Positions 18,156 to 25,838 of a DNA stretch of 43,804 bases are shown here, in pieces. Source of the DNA: Candidatus Latescibacterota bacterium (GTDB taxonomy: Bacteria; Latescibacterota; UBA2968; UBA8231). The position numbers and the translations under genes are program-made. Location of the stretch: NCBI GenBank assembly GCA_007571365.1, contig RKRN01000219.1, positions 1 to 43,804 of the forward strand. The letters are read 5' to 3'. The notes beneath the pieces were generated by a model. It made no database searches and was not told the origin of the DNA. It saw nothing but the letters and a program-made list of their open reading frames with translations. Position 1 is the stretch's first letter, and each line of letters starts with the position of its first letter.

Positions 18156-18192
18156 AAAAAGGCTCGCTGCTTTTTTAGCAGCGAGCCTTTTT
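18156..18192. terminator. Bidirectional terminator between groEL and the LytM gene
   Basis: A 15-bp perfect stem, AAAAAGGCTCGCTGC (18156-18170) with GCAGCGAGCCTTTTT (18178-18192), around a 7-nt loop. A-tract and T-tract flank it on both sides, so it should stop transcripts from both convergent genes. It overlaps the stop codon of the leftward gene (18191-18193). Confidence 0.92.
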
Positions 18193-18940
18193 ATTTCCAC
18201 AATCTATAGCGCGAAGGGTCGCGGAACCGCCCACCTTCTTGGACGGCATAGTGCAACCCCGGCCTCCGAGACCCGCGTCCCTCATCTAACAGCGCAATAG
18301 CCTGCCCCTTGAGCACGTAGTCCCCCACATCGACGAGCAGCCACGCGTTGTATCCGTATTGGGTCAGCAGACCGTTGCCGTGGTCGACGGTCACCACGTA
18401 ACCGAGGTCTGCGTCGTAGCCCGCTTGCAGCACCTGGCCCGCAGCACTGGCCTGTACCAAGCTGCCCGCAGCCGCGGCAATAACAACCGAGGGATGCTCC
18501 TCGCTAAAGGGCCTGAGCACGGGCCCGCGCAACGGCCACAAGGTGGGGACGGTATGCACGTGGCCCCAACGAAGCCGCTGCATGGCGGAGATATAAGGGG
18601 CATCCTCGCTGGGCTGTGTCGCTACATCTAAGGCCCCGGGTTGGCCTAAGATGGTGCGCAACTGATCATTGCCGCGCGTGAGCCGGGCCAGTATTTCTTC
18701 AAGCCGCTCTATCTGCCCTACTTGCTCCAAGAGCAGGGCCTTGTCCTGCTCAAGCTGTGCTGCCTGCTGCGTTAGTTCGCGCTTGTCGAGGTAGAAGCTA
18801 AGCCCCGCAGGCAGAAATGCGAGCAACGCGACGCAACACAACCCCAGCAACCACACGTACATACTGGAGATTTTGAACTCAAAGGTCTTGCGGCCCTTTT
18901 CTGGGACTACGATTACGGTGATGTTGTTGCGTTTGAACAT
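18191..18940 (-). CDS. LytM/M23-like protein with degenerate active site
   Basis: A 249-residue protein with an N-terminal cytosolic tail, one membrane helix (about residues 27-50), a coiled coil (ELTQQAAQLEQDKALLLEQV, about 54-95) and a C-terminal M23-like beta domain (about 130-249). Zinc ligands are mostly lost: the HxGxD site reads HPSVV, the usual HxH site reads GLHYAV, and the YxH position reads YGYN. The fold motifs VVTVDHGNGLLTQYGYN and VGDYVLKGQAIALLDEG remain. Such EnvC/NlpD-type dLytM proteins activate amidases instead of cutting peptidoglycan; that role here is inference. It converges on groEL through a shared terminator. Confidence 0.8.
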   Translation of the reverse strand: MFKRNNITVIVVPEKGRKTFEFKISSMYVWLLGLCCVALLAFLPAGLSFYLDKRELTQQAAQLEQDKALLLEQVGQIERLEEILARLTRGNDQLRTILGQPGALDVATQPSEDAPYISAMQRLRWGHVHTVPTLWPLRGPVLRPFSEEHPSVVIAAAAGSLVQASAAGQVLQAGYDADLGYVVTVDHGNGLLTQYGYNAWLLVDVGDYVLKGQAIALLDEGRGSRRPGLHYAVQEGGRFRDPSRYRLWK

Positions 18941-19057
18941 CTCGTACCATCCTGTTTTCGCTTGTTTAGATGCACCAAGCCTTAATCCAATATATCTTAT
19001 ATCCCGAATATCCGACCGTTTGAACCGTGCTTTTCTATAAAAAACAACCTATCGTCC

Positions 19058-21367
19058 GTGCCGCTATTCCGCTTTTTGCCTTTAGTACTGGGCCTGCTCA
19101 TGCCATGCAGCAGCCCTATTCGCGCCGAGCGCCTAGTTATGACTGCGGCGGATATCGGGGAAAGCTGGGTCTATCCCCCCGGCAGCCTGCGCTTAGACGA
19201 AGCCGGCTCGCTGCGGCCGGTGCGGGTCGGCAAAGACATTGACCCGCTCTCTGAGGCTACGATTCGCGGGGCCGGAGCGGCGCAATCTACGGCGGCCCGC
19301 GCCTTTGATGGCGACCTCGCCACTAGCTGGAGTCCACCGCCGGGCACGGCTCCAGAGAACTGGTGGCTCGAGATCGACTTGGGGCAGGTGTTCCCGGTCC
19401 GACAGATTCGCCTGCGCTTTGCCGATAGCGCACCGCCTTTGTCTTTTTTTGAACTCTCGCTCTCCAAGGGCGAGCGCTTTATCAACAGTGCCAACGTCGT
19501 CGTCGAAGGCACCTTACTCTACAGCCACAGCAAGCGCTTTGCCTTCAACGAGATGAGCGATGTGGCAATTGACCTAGACGACGAACTCGTCCAGGTCCTC
19601 CGAGTTGAGGCCACGCGCGAAATGACCGGTGCGCCCGCGCTCGCCGAAATCCAAGTCGAGGCATTTGGCGACAATATCGCCTTTGACCTGATTGCCAAAG
19701 GCGGTACCGTTGATGTTGAGGCCGCCATCGTCGCCGTGGCTGGCGTTCCCTCCGTCATGTTCGATGGCGACCTATCGACCATGTGGCGCGTCAATCCCCT
19801 CGCCAAAGGCTCCAGCGGCGGCAGCGAGACCTTCGGCGACTATCGCATCGATCTAGGGGCCACCTACTGGATTGATTCGATTTGGCTCTTGGGCGAGCCG
19901 CTGGGCATTCCGCCGCGGCTGCGGCAGGCCTACGCCAACTTCCTCTCCTATAAGCTACAGTACTCCGACGGCTCGTTGGCGCCCGACGGCTCGCTGGCTT
20001 GGCAGGCGTTGGCCGCCATTCCTCCCGACCCGCGCAACTTCTTCGACGTGCGCAATTTTCGCCACGACGTTCCCCTAACCGCCGCCCGCTACCTGCGTTT
20101 GATCTATCCCACTAGCCAAGGCGGGAACATTATCGGCGGCGGCCTGTCGGGCAGCGATTTTGACAGCACCGGACGCTTAGACGGGCTAGGGCTGGTCAGC
20201 GAGTTCCAAGTGTACGGCGAGGGGTATCCGGCCCGCGTCGCGTTTCGCTCGCCCGTTATTGACCTTGGCTCCAACTGGAATATCACGGCAATTGAGTGGG
20301 AAATGGACGCACCGCTGGGGGCCCAATTCGCCTTGCGCAGCCGCACCGGCGACCACGTCGCCGAAGAGATGCGCTACTTCGACAAAAACGGCAAAGAAGT
20401 TACCAAACGGCGCTACGAAAAGCTGATCGCCTCGTTTCGCGGCCCCGTCAAAACCACGCTCCAGCCCGGCGATGGCTGGAGCGCGTGGAGCGAGGAATAC
20501 ATCCGTACAGGCACCCGTTTCCGCTCGCCTTCGCCCCGACGCTACATCCAGCTCGAAGCCGAAATACGCGCCGACAATCCGCAGGCCGGCCTTGCCATTG
20601 ACGCGCTGATCTTGATCTACTCCCGTCCTTTGGCGCGCACTGCCGTCGGCGAAGTCCACCCCGCACTCGTTGCGCCGGGCGAGCAAACCGACTTCACGTA
20701 CTTCCTCCGCCCAGAATTCGCCCGCGACAGCCAAGGCTTTGAGGCCATCGCCCTCGAAGCCTCGGTGCCCCTTGCGTTCCGCGTCCTGCAAATCGACGGC
20801 GCGTCCGTCGACGCCGAGGTGGAAACGACACATGCAGGCCTTCGCTTGCACTTGCCCGAGCGCGTCGCCAGTGCCGAGCGCGTCGAGCTAGGTTTTGCCG
20901 CCACTGTATTCCAAAACAATACCCGCTTCCGCGCCTTTCTGGAGCGCGAAAGCGGGCTTGACACGCTGCGTCAGCAGGTCGATCCAGGCGATGCCGTTCC
21001 CGATTTGGCGGGAGCCGGCGACGCGGTCTCACTGCCCGTGGACGAGAGCTTACTCACGCGCCTCGACCTGGGCACGGGGGTTTTTACGCCCAACGGCGAC
21101 GACGTCAACGACGCGCTCACCATCTCTTTCGACGTGCTCAAGGTCCTAGACGCCCGACCCATTGAAGCCCGCATTTACGACTTGCGCGGCCGACTAGTCC
21201 GTACGCTGTACGACGCCAGCGGCGTAGCCGGCCACTACCAGCTCACTTGGGACGGCCGCGGAAACTCCGGCGCGATGGCCCGGCCCGGCCTCTACCTCTT
21301 TCGCCTGCAGATCGCTGGCGACTCCGCTACCCGCACCTTGGTGCGCAGCATCGGCCTGAGTTACTAA
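19058..21367 (+). CDS. Large secreted protein: two discoidin domains plus FlgD-like C-terminal domain
   Basis: A 769-residue exported protein. Signal peptide about residues 1-24. Two F5/8-type-C (discoidin-like) regions are recognisable: ARAFDGDLATSW (about residue 80) with WWLEIDLGQVFPVRQIRLRF, and MFDGDLSTMW (about 234) with YRIDLGATYWIDSIWLLG. Discoidin domains bind carbohydrate or lipid. The last 100 residues form an FlgD-like Ig domain starting FTPNGDDVNDALTISF (about 673), with IYDLRGRLVRTL and PGLYLFRLQ, common at the ends of secreted proteins in FCB bacteria. GTG 19058 is the probable start though no ribosome-binding site is clear. Its stop overlaps that of the next, convergent gene. 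Confidence 0.78.
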   Translation: MPLFRFLPLVLGLLMPCSSPIRAERLVMTAADIGESWVYPPGSLRLDEAGSLRPVRVGKDIDPLSEATIRGAGAAQSTAARAFDGDLATSWSPPPGTAPENWWLEIDLGQVFPVRQIRLRFADSAPPLSFFELSLSKGERFINSANVVVEGTLLYSHSKRFAFNEMSDVAIDLDDELVQVLRVEATREMTGAPALAEIQVEAFGDNIAFDLIAKGGTVDVEAAIVAVAGVPSVMFDGDLSTMWRVNPLAKGSSGGSETFGDYRIDLGATYWIDSIWLLGEPLGIPPRLRQAYANFLSYKLQYSDGSLAPDGSLAWQALAAIPPDPRNFFDVRNFRHDVPLTAARYLRLIYPTSQGGNIIGGGLSGSDFDSTGRLDGLGLVSEFQVYGEGYPARVAFRSPVIDLGSNWNITAIEWEMDAPLGAQFALRSRTGDHVAEEMRYFDKNGKEVTKRRYEKLIASFRGPVKTTLQPGDGWSAWSEEYIRTGTRFRSPSPRRYIQLEAEIRADNPQAGLAIDALILIYSRPLARTAVGEVHPALVAPGEQTDFTYFLRPEFARDSQGFEAIALEASVPLAFRVLQIDGASVDAEVETTHAGLRLHLPERVASAERVELGFAATVFQNNTRFRAFLERESGLDTLRQQVDPGDAVPDLAGAGDAVSLPVDESLLTRLDLGTGVFTPNGDDVNDALTISFDVLKVLDARPIEARIYDLRGRLVRTLYDASGVAGHYQLTWDGRGNSGAMARPGLYLFRLQIAGDSATRTLVRSIGLSY

Positions 21368-21924
21368 ATGCCTAGCTCGCGCATCAGCGCCCCGTGTGGG
21401 CTACCATGTAGTTCGGGCCGCATATAGACCTTGCGCACGTAGTCGAGCCCACCGGACAAGTGTTCAAATTGCTCCTCTAAGGCACCGAAAAGCCGAGCTT
21501 GCGACATAAAGCCGAGCTGGGCCAGTTCGGCTACGGCCCCATAGGCCCTTCTTCCCTGCTCCAAGTAGTAGCCATCAAGCCCCTGCCGCTCGACCCACGT
21601 GCGGAAAAGCCCGCTGGTAAAAAGCGCGTAGTCGCCTACGTGCCGACGAATATCCATCTCGCGGTCGAAGGACCAGCGCCGCTCGGGCTGCCGCTGCCGC
21701 CCAAGTTCCACCAGCATCTCGGCAATGGTTTCGAGCGGCTGGCCGCGCAGATCGCGGATGCGATAGAGCTGATCGGTGCGCGCAAAGCTCACCAGCAGAT
21801 CGACGACGTAGTCGACCACTTCGCGGTCGGCAATGCCCAACGAAGTGAACCCAGGAAAGACCAAACGTTGAAAGAAGGACCGCAGTCCAGATGAGGAGAT
21901 CGGCTTTTTGACGCGACGCAGCAT
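21364..21924 (-). CDS. Conserved-looking protein of unknown function
   Basis: A 186-residue protein, not recognised. It is mostly helical in look, with no signal peptide or membrane segment, a basic N-terminus (MLRRVKKPISSSGLRSFF), and a central segment DREMDIRRHVGDYALFTSGLF followed by a Tyr-rich helix GYYLEQGRRAYGAVAELAQLGF. Codon use and GC agree with neighbours, and no longer frame competes, so it is likely a real gene. Its stop overlaps the stop of the rightward discoidin gene by a few bases. No ribosome-binding site is obvious before ATG 21924. A short tail of another frame (21954-22030) lies just upstream. Confidence 0.6.
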   Translation of the reverse strand: MLRRVKKPISSSGLRSFFQRLVFPGFTSLGIADREVVDYVVDLLVSFARTDQLYRIRDLRGQPLETIAEMLVELGRQRQPERRWSFDREMDIRRHVGDYALFTSGLFRTWVERQGLDGYYLEQGRRAYGAVAELAQLGFMSQARLFGALEEQFEHLSGGLDYVRKVYMRPELHGSPHGALMRELGI

Positions 21925-21953
21925 GTCGTATTAAAAACGCTCAGAAATGCGCT

Positions 21954-22030
21954 TCAGAAGGTGATGTTGGTCATAAGGTAAGCCCCGTTCCACGCCTCGA
22001 GCAAATTATTCTCGGACCCTGCTATCGTCG
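21954..22030 (-). other. Possible orphan 3' end of an outer-membrane protein gene
   Basis: On the minus strand one frame reads AGSENNLLEAWNGAYLMTNITF and then TGA at 21956-21954. The alternating pattern with a final Phe looks like the C-terminal beta-strand of an outer-membrane barrel. No longer barrel frame continues upstream, where the RelE-like gene sits. It is very short, so it may be chance. Confidence 0.2.
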
Positions 22031-22086
22031 GCCGTTCCGTGCAAAAGTCCGGCGACTACAGCAAAGCCGGCAAGCCCTCGGCTCGC

Positions 22087-22407
22087 TTAGCCCAGCAGCC
22101 GCTCGCTAAACAGCACTCGCGCTAGGGTGCGCACGTCCCGCTCCGCGTAGGTCTGCCCTACCGACACCAGCGCGACTTGGACCTCTCCGGGCACCACCCG
22201 ATAGACAATGCGGAACCAGCCGCCCGGCGGACGCAGACAGCGGTAGCCCTTTAACTCGCCGACCAACGGCCAGCCCTGCTCCTCGGGGCCGACGGATAGC
22301 CCGGTGATGTATTGGTCCACCTGTTCGGTGATCCTGCGGTTGAGTACACCTTGCAGGGACTCTAAGGCACTCTGCGCTAAAACGACGCGAAAAGTCAAAC
22401 GGCGCAC
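22087..22407 (-). CDS. RelE/ParE-family toxin
   Basis: A 106-residue protein of the RelE/ParE superfamily. The segments LTFRVVLAQSALESL at the N-terminus, VGELKGYRCLRPPGGWFRIVYRVV in the middle and VQVALVSVGQTYAERDV at the end match the fold (first strand-helix, then the R-Y/RI-Y core). RelE-type members cleave mRNA on the ribosome; ParE-type members poison gyrase, and sequence alone does not decide between them. The gene starts 13 nt inside the antitoxin gene, the usual translational coupling of a type II module. It is preceded by the Phd/YefM-like gene and has no visible terminator. Confidence 0.85.
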   Translation of the reverse strand: MRRLTFRVVLAQSALESLQGVLNRRITEQVDQYITGLSVGPEEQGWPLVGELKGYRCLRPPGGWFRIVYRVVPGEVQVALVSVGQTYAERDVRTLARVLFSERLLG

Positions 22408-22640
22408 TCGCCCGCCTCAATCTGACGGATGCCTTCGCGCAGCGCGGCGCACTGGGCCTCGTCGCCGAGCACCTCCAAGGTTTCGACAATACCTTGGTAA
22501 AGCGACCACGGCATTAGCGCGAGTACCGGCTGGCCGCGGCGCGTTATGGCGAGGGCACTCGCTTCGGGGTCGGCGGCAAAGCGACCGGGCAGTTGATTGA
22601 GGACTTTACGAGCTTCGGCGATGGGCATGGATGGGAGCAT
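22395..22640 (-). CDS. Phd/YefM-family antitoxin
   Basis: An 81-residue antitoxin. The Phd/YefM DNA-binding and dimer domain is in the N-terminal half (IAEARKVLNQLPGRF, ALAITRRGQPVLALMPWSLYQG), with an acidic toxin-binding tail (REGIRQIEAGECAV). ATG 22640 has AGAGG 4 nt upstream; a second in-frame ATG four codons later would lie 16 nt from it. The toxin gene overlaps its 3' end by 13 nt. A triple GTAC operator directly upstream (22651-22682) supports autoregulation by the antitoxin or the complex, as known for yefM-yoeB. Confidence 0.85.
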   Translation of the reverse strand: MLPSMPIAEARKVLNQLPGRFAADPEASALAITRRGQPVLALMPWSLYQGIVETLEVLGDEAQCAALREGIRQIEAGECAV

Positions 22641-22650
22641 ATTTCCTCTT

Positions 22651-22682
22651 TTGTACCGTATATAGTACCAAATTAAGTACTT
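22651..22682 (-). promoter_or_regulatory. Candidate autoregulatory operator with three GTAC cores
   Basis: GTAC occurs at 22653-22656, 22665-22668 and 22677-22680, exactly 12 bp apart, within TTGTACCG, TAGTACCA and AAGTACTT. The yefM-yoeB operator of E. coli uses TGTACA cores with a 12-bp centre spacing, so this is a close structural match. It lies 11 nt upstream of the antitoxin ATG. Binding is inferred, not shown. Confidence 0.7.
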
Positions 22683-22984
22683 TAGGAAGATAATCTGGAA
22701 AACCTATAATGGGAGCCTATTTTCGTGAGTCCGCGAGAGTGTGGAATTTGCCAATGGATAACTTATTGATAATACGCTACTTTTGCGAATACCGAAAAAG
22801 GCACGGACCTGCATGTACATCTAAAGGTGCAAAAAAGAGTACTTTAATGCAACACTAAATTTCCGCTCCGACGAGCCGAGCTGTCGTCGGCGATGTAATT
22901 GATGCGGGATCGCTTTTTGGCCACCATAACAGCGCATGTACGGCCCCGTTGGCATTCCCTTTTCCCGCCCTTATATTTCCGTGC
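22683..22984. other. Intergenic stretch, no gene seen
   Basis: No coding frame with family resemblance is seen. A TATAAT lies at 22705-22710 but its upstream -35 region is weak. The stretch is more AT-rich than neighbours up to about 22860. It separates the toxin-antitoxin module from the PhyH-led island and presumably holds the promoter of that island. Confidence 0.5.
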
Positions 22985-23836
22985 ATGTCCGACGGCGAAT
23001 TCATCCGGCCCTTTCCCGCGCTCACCCCCGCCCAGCGCTATCACCTCGAAGTCTATGGCTATGTGGTGATTGAAAACGCAATCGAGCAAGACTTGACGAA
23101 CCGCCTGCTGGAAGCCATGCTCCGGCTCAAACGCGATCTCCTATCCACGCCAGACCCGGCCAAGGCCCGCGTCCGCAACTGCCGCCTCTCCGCCTATCGG
23201 CCTCACTACCTGCACTTTGCCCACATCCTCGAAGCCGATCCCGCGATTTGCGAATACCTAACTCATCCGCGCTTAGTCGGCATGGCCGAGGAACTCGTCG
23301 GCGGCAGCGTACGCCTTGAAGAGTCCGAGGCCGTCGTCAACGAGCGCGACCCAGATGCCGCACCGCGCTACGGCTTCCACACCGGCACCGCCCCAGACGT
23401 GGGCACGTACGTCGAAAATGGCCTCTACCACTGCACTTTTGTCAAAACCCTGACCAACCTCACCGAACTAGGCCCGGACGACGGGGGAACCGTGGTCATC
23501 GCCGGCAGCCACAAGGTCAAATGCGACCGCGAGACCATCATCGCGGCGGCCTACCAAGACCTCGCGCTAATCCACCAAGTGGTCGCGCCGGCTGGGTCAA
23601 CCCTGCTCTTTGGCGAGGCCCTCATCCACGCCACCGGCCAGATTCGCTCCGACCGCCAGCGCGTCATCGTCATCGGTGGCTATACTCCACCGATGTTCCA
23701 AGCTTGGAACGGCCAAGAGCCGAGCGCCGAATTCATCGCCCAAACGCCCGAACCCCTCAAGCCGCTCATTGCCGGCAGCGACAAGTGGCACTGGCAGCAG
23801 CGCCATCGCCGCCTCGACATGCCGGTCGCCTCGTGA
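22985..23836 (+). CDS. Phytanoyl-CoA dioxygenase-like protein with HxG motif
   Basis: A 283-residue PhyH-family protein. The proximal iron motif reads HTG at residues 132-134 (GFHTGTAPD) instead of HxD/E, while the distal His is kept at about 215 (ALIHATGQIRSDRQR) with nearby Arg for 2-oxoglutarate. The segment TVVIAGSHK is typical of the family. An Asp four residues on (TAPD) might substitute. HxA or HxG sites are known in Fe/2-oxoglutarate halogenases (SyrB2, WelO5), but HxG-like sites also occur in uncharacterised PhyH proteins, so activity is open. ATG 22985 is chosen over an upstream frame start at 22949. It heads a tight five-gene run. Confidence 0.82.
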   Translation: MSDGEFIRPFPALTPAQRYHLEVYGYVVIENAIEQDLTNRLLEAMLRLKRDLLSTPDPAKARVRNCRLSAYRPHYLHFAHILEADPAICEYLTHPRLVGMAEELVGGSVRLEESEAVVNERDPDAAPRYGFHTGTAPDVGTYVENGLYHCTFVKTLTNLTELGPDDGGTVVIAGSHKVKCDRETIIAAAYQDLALIHQVVAPAGSTLLFGEALIHATGQIRSDRQRVIVIGGYTPPMFQAWNGQEPSAEFIAQTPEPLKPLIAGSDKWHWQQRHRRLDMPVAS

Positions 23837-23849
23837 GTCTTTGCTGGCC

Positions 23850-24848
23850 GTGATCGAGCTCGCGCCCCCATACTTATTGTTCCTCGGCGACGCCGCCGAC
23901 CCGCTAGCCGCCAAAACGGCCGTGGGCGTCGCCCACTGGCGACCCGAACAGTGCATTGGCCAGCTCCGTCTGCCCGACTGCCACGCCGACCTCGGGCTGC
24001 CCGACCAAACCCTCGCCGAAGCCCGCGCCGCTGGTGCCCGCACCCTCGTCATCGGCGTCGTCAATCGCGGCGGCACCATCTCCGACCTCTGGCGCGAGAC
24101 CCTCTTGCAGGCCATCGACCTCGGCTACGACCTCGCCAGTGGCCTGCACACGCGCCTCGGCAGCATCCCCGGCTTGGCCGCCCGGGCCCGCGCAAAGAGC
24201 ACTCGCCTCGTAGATGCGCGCGCTGCCGACCGTGCTTTTCCCATTGCAACCGGCGTCAAACGCCCGGGCAAACGCCTGCTCACCGTCGGCACTGATTGCT
24301 CGGTCGGCAAGATGTTCACCGCACTGGCCATTGAGCGCGAGATGCAGGCGCGGGGCATGGCCTGCACCTTCCGCGCCACCGGCCAAACCGGCATCTTCAT
24401 CGCCGGGACCGGCGTTGCCGTCGACGCCGTGGTTTCCGATTTCCTCGCTGGGGCTGTTGAAGTCCTAACCCCGGCCAACCACCCCGAGCACTGGGACCTA
24501 ATCGAAGGTCAAGGTTCGCTGTTCCACGCCTCCTATGCCGGCGTATCGCTGGGCCTCATGCACGGTGCTCAGCCCGACGCACTCATCCTCTGCCACGACC
24601 CCAACCGACCCCACATGCGCGGCCTACCCGAATACCAACTGCCCGATCTACTCGACTGTATCCGCCTCAACGAGCAGTGCGCCCGGCTCACCAACCCGGC
24701 CTGCCGCACCGTTGGCGTGGCCGTCAACACCTCGCACTTGCCGGAAGACCGCGCCGCCGAACTACTCAAAGCCCTAGCGAGCCAAACCGGCCTGCCCGCC
24801 GTTGATCCGCTGCGCCAAGGGGCCGCGCGCTTGGTCGATGCCCTGTGA
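23850..24848 (+). CDS. dgcN: DUF1611-family protein, D-glutamate N-acetyltransferase (DgcN)-like
   Basis: A 332-residue DUF1611 protein. The C-terminal P-loop-like part has VGTDCSVGKMFTALAIEREM (about residues 147-166), followed by FRATGQTGIFIAG, IEGQGSLFHASYAG and LCHDPNRPHMRG. DgcN, a characterised member, N-acetylates D-glutamate in marine bacteria before epimerisation by DgcA; the next gene here is just such an epimerase. DUF1611 proteins are also found with other dipeptide-epimerase-like enzymes, so the acyl acceptor is inferred. GTG 23850 is preferred; TTG 23841 is an alternative. It starts 13 nt after the PhyH gene and overlaps the next gene by 4 nt (GTGA). Confidence 0.78.
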   Translation: MIELAPPYLLFLGDAADPLAAKTAVGVAHWRPEQCIGQLRLPDCHADLGLPDQTLAEARAAGARTLVIGVVNRGGTISDLWRETLLQAIDLGYDLASGLHTRLGSIPGLAARARAKSTRLVDARAADRAFPIATGVKRPGKRLLTVGTDCSVGKMFTALAIEREMQARGMACTFRATGQTGIFIAGTGVAVDAVVSDFLAGAVEVLTPANHPEHWDLIEGQGSLFHASYAGVSLGLMHGAQPDALILCHDPNRPHMRGLPEYQLPDLLDCIRLNEQCARLTNPACRTVGVAVNTSHLPEDRAAELLKALASQTGLPAVDPLRQGAARLVDAL

Positions 24849-25825
24849 CCCGATTCTCCATTCGCGGTGAGCGCTTTCCCCTCGCTCAGACCTTCACCAT
24901 CTCACGCGGGGCCAAAACCTCCGCCGATGTCGTCGTCGTCGAGCTGAGCCGCGATGGCTGCGTGGGCCGCGGCGAATGCCTTCCCTACCCTCGCTACAAC
25001 GAAAGCATGGCCGCAACCATAGACGTGCTGGAATCATTGCGTCCACAGGTGGAAGCCGGCCTCGACCGGGCGGCCCTGCAACACACGCTGCCGCCCGGCG
25101 CGGCCCGCAACGCCTTGGACTGTGCGCTCTGGGATATGGAAGCCAAACTCAGCGGTCACCCGGTCTATGAACTGGCCGGACTAACGGCACCGCGGCCCGT
25201 AGCGACGGCCTACACGCTCTCGCTTGACGACCCAGAAACCATGGGGCGGGCCGCTGCCCAGCACGCCGACCGACCGCTGCTTAAAATCAAACTCGCCGGG
25301 CACGCCGACCTCGACCGCGTCGCCGCAATCCGCGCCAACGCCCCAGACTCGACCCTGATCGTCGACGCCAACGAAGGCTGGTCCGCCGCTCAAGTCGAGC
25401 CGCTCTCGACGGCACTAGCTCGCTTGGGCGTCGCCCTCATCGAACAGCCGCTGCCCGCCGCTCAAGACGCCCTGCTCGCCGAGTTTGAACACCCGGTCCC
25501 TTATTGCGCCGACGAATCCTGCCACACGGCCGCCGATCTGGCCGATCTCGCCTCCCGCTATGAATGCGTCAACCTCAAGCTCGACAAGACCGGTGGCTTC
25601 AGCGAGGGCCTGCGCTTGGCAACCGAGGCGCGTGCGTGCGGATTGGAGCTGATGGTCGGCTGCATGATCGCCACCTCGCTGGCTATGGCACCGGCTATTC
25701 TGCTGGCGCAGCAAGCCCGTTTCGTCGATCTCGACGGTCCCCTGCTGCTGCAAAAAGATCGGGAGCACGGGCTGCGCTACGAAGGCAGCCTTCTCCATCC
25801 GCCCCATCCTCAGCTTTGGGGATAG
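24845..25825 (+). CDS. dgcA: Enolase-superfamily epimerase, DgcA/dipeptide-epimerase-like
   Basis: A 326-residue muconate-lactonising-enzyme subgroup protein. Catalytic Lys pair: KIKL (about residue 146) and LKLDKTGG (about 245). Metal ligands: Asp in VDANEGW, Glu in LIEQPLP and Asp in CADESCH. These are the marks of dipeptide epimerases and N-acyl amino acid racemases. Next to a DgcN-like gene, the likely reaction is N-acetyl-D-glutamate to the L form, or another N-acyl amino acid or dipeptide; this is inference. GTG start overlaps the dgcN stop (GTGA). Product is presumably handled further by the kinase and hydrolase in the island or by housekeeping enzymes. Confidence 0.85.
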   Translation: MTRFSIRGERFPLAQTFTISRGAKTSADVVVVELSRDGCVGRGECLPYPRYNESMAATIDVLESLRPQVEAGLDRAALQHTLPPGAARNALDCALWDMEAKLSGHPVYELAGLTAPRPVATAYTLSLDDPETMGRAAAQHADRPLLKIKLAGHADLDRVAAIRANAPDSTLIVDANEGWSAAQVEPLSTALARLGVALIEQPLPAAQDALLAEFEHPVPYCADESCHTAADLADLASRYECVNLKLDKTGGFSEGLRLATEARACGLELMVGCMIATSLAMAPAILLAQQARFVDLDGPLLLQKDREHGLRYEGSLLHPPHPQLWG

Positions 25826-25838
25826 GCTGACATTAGTG

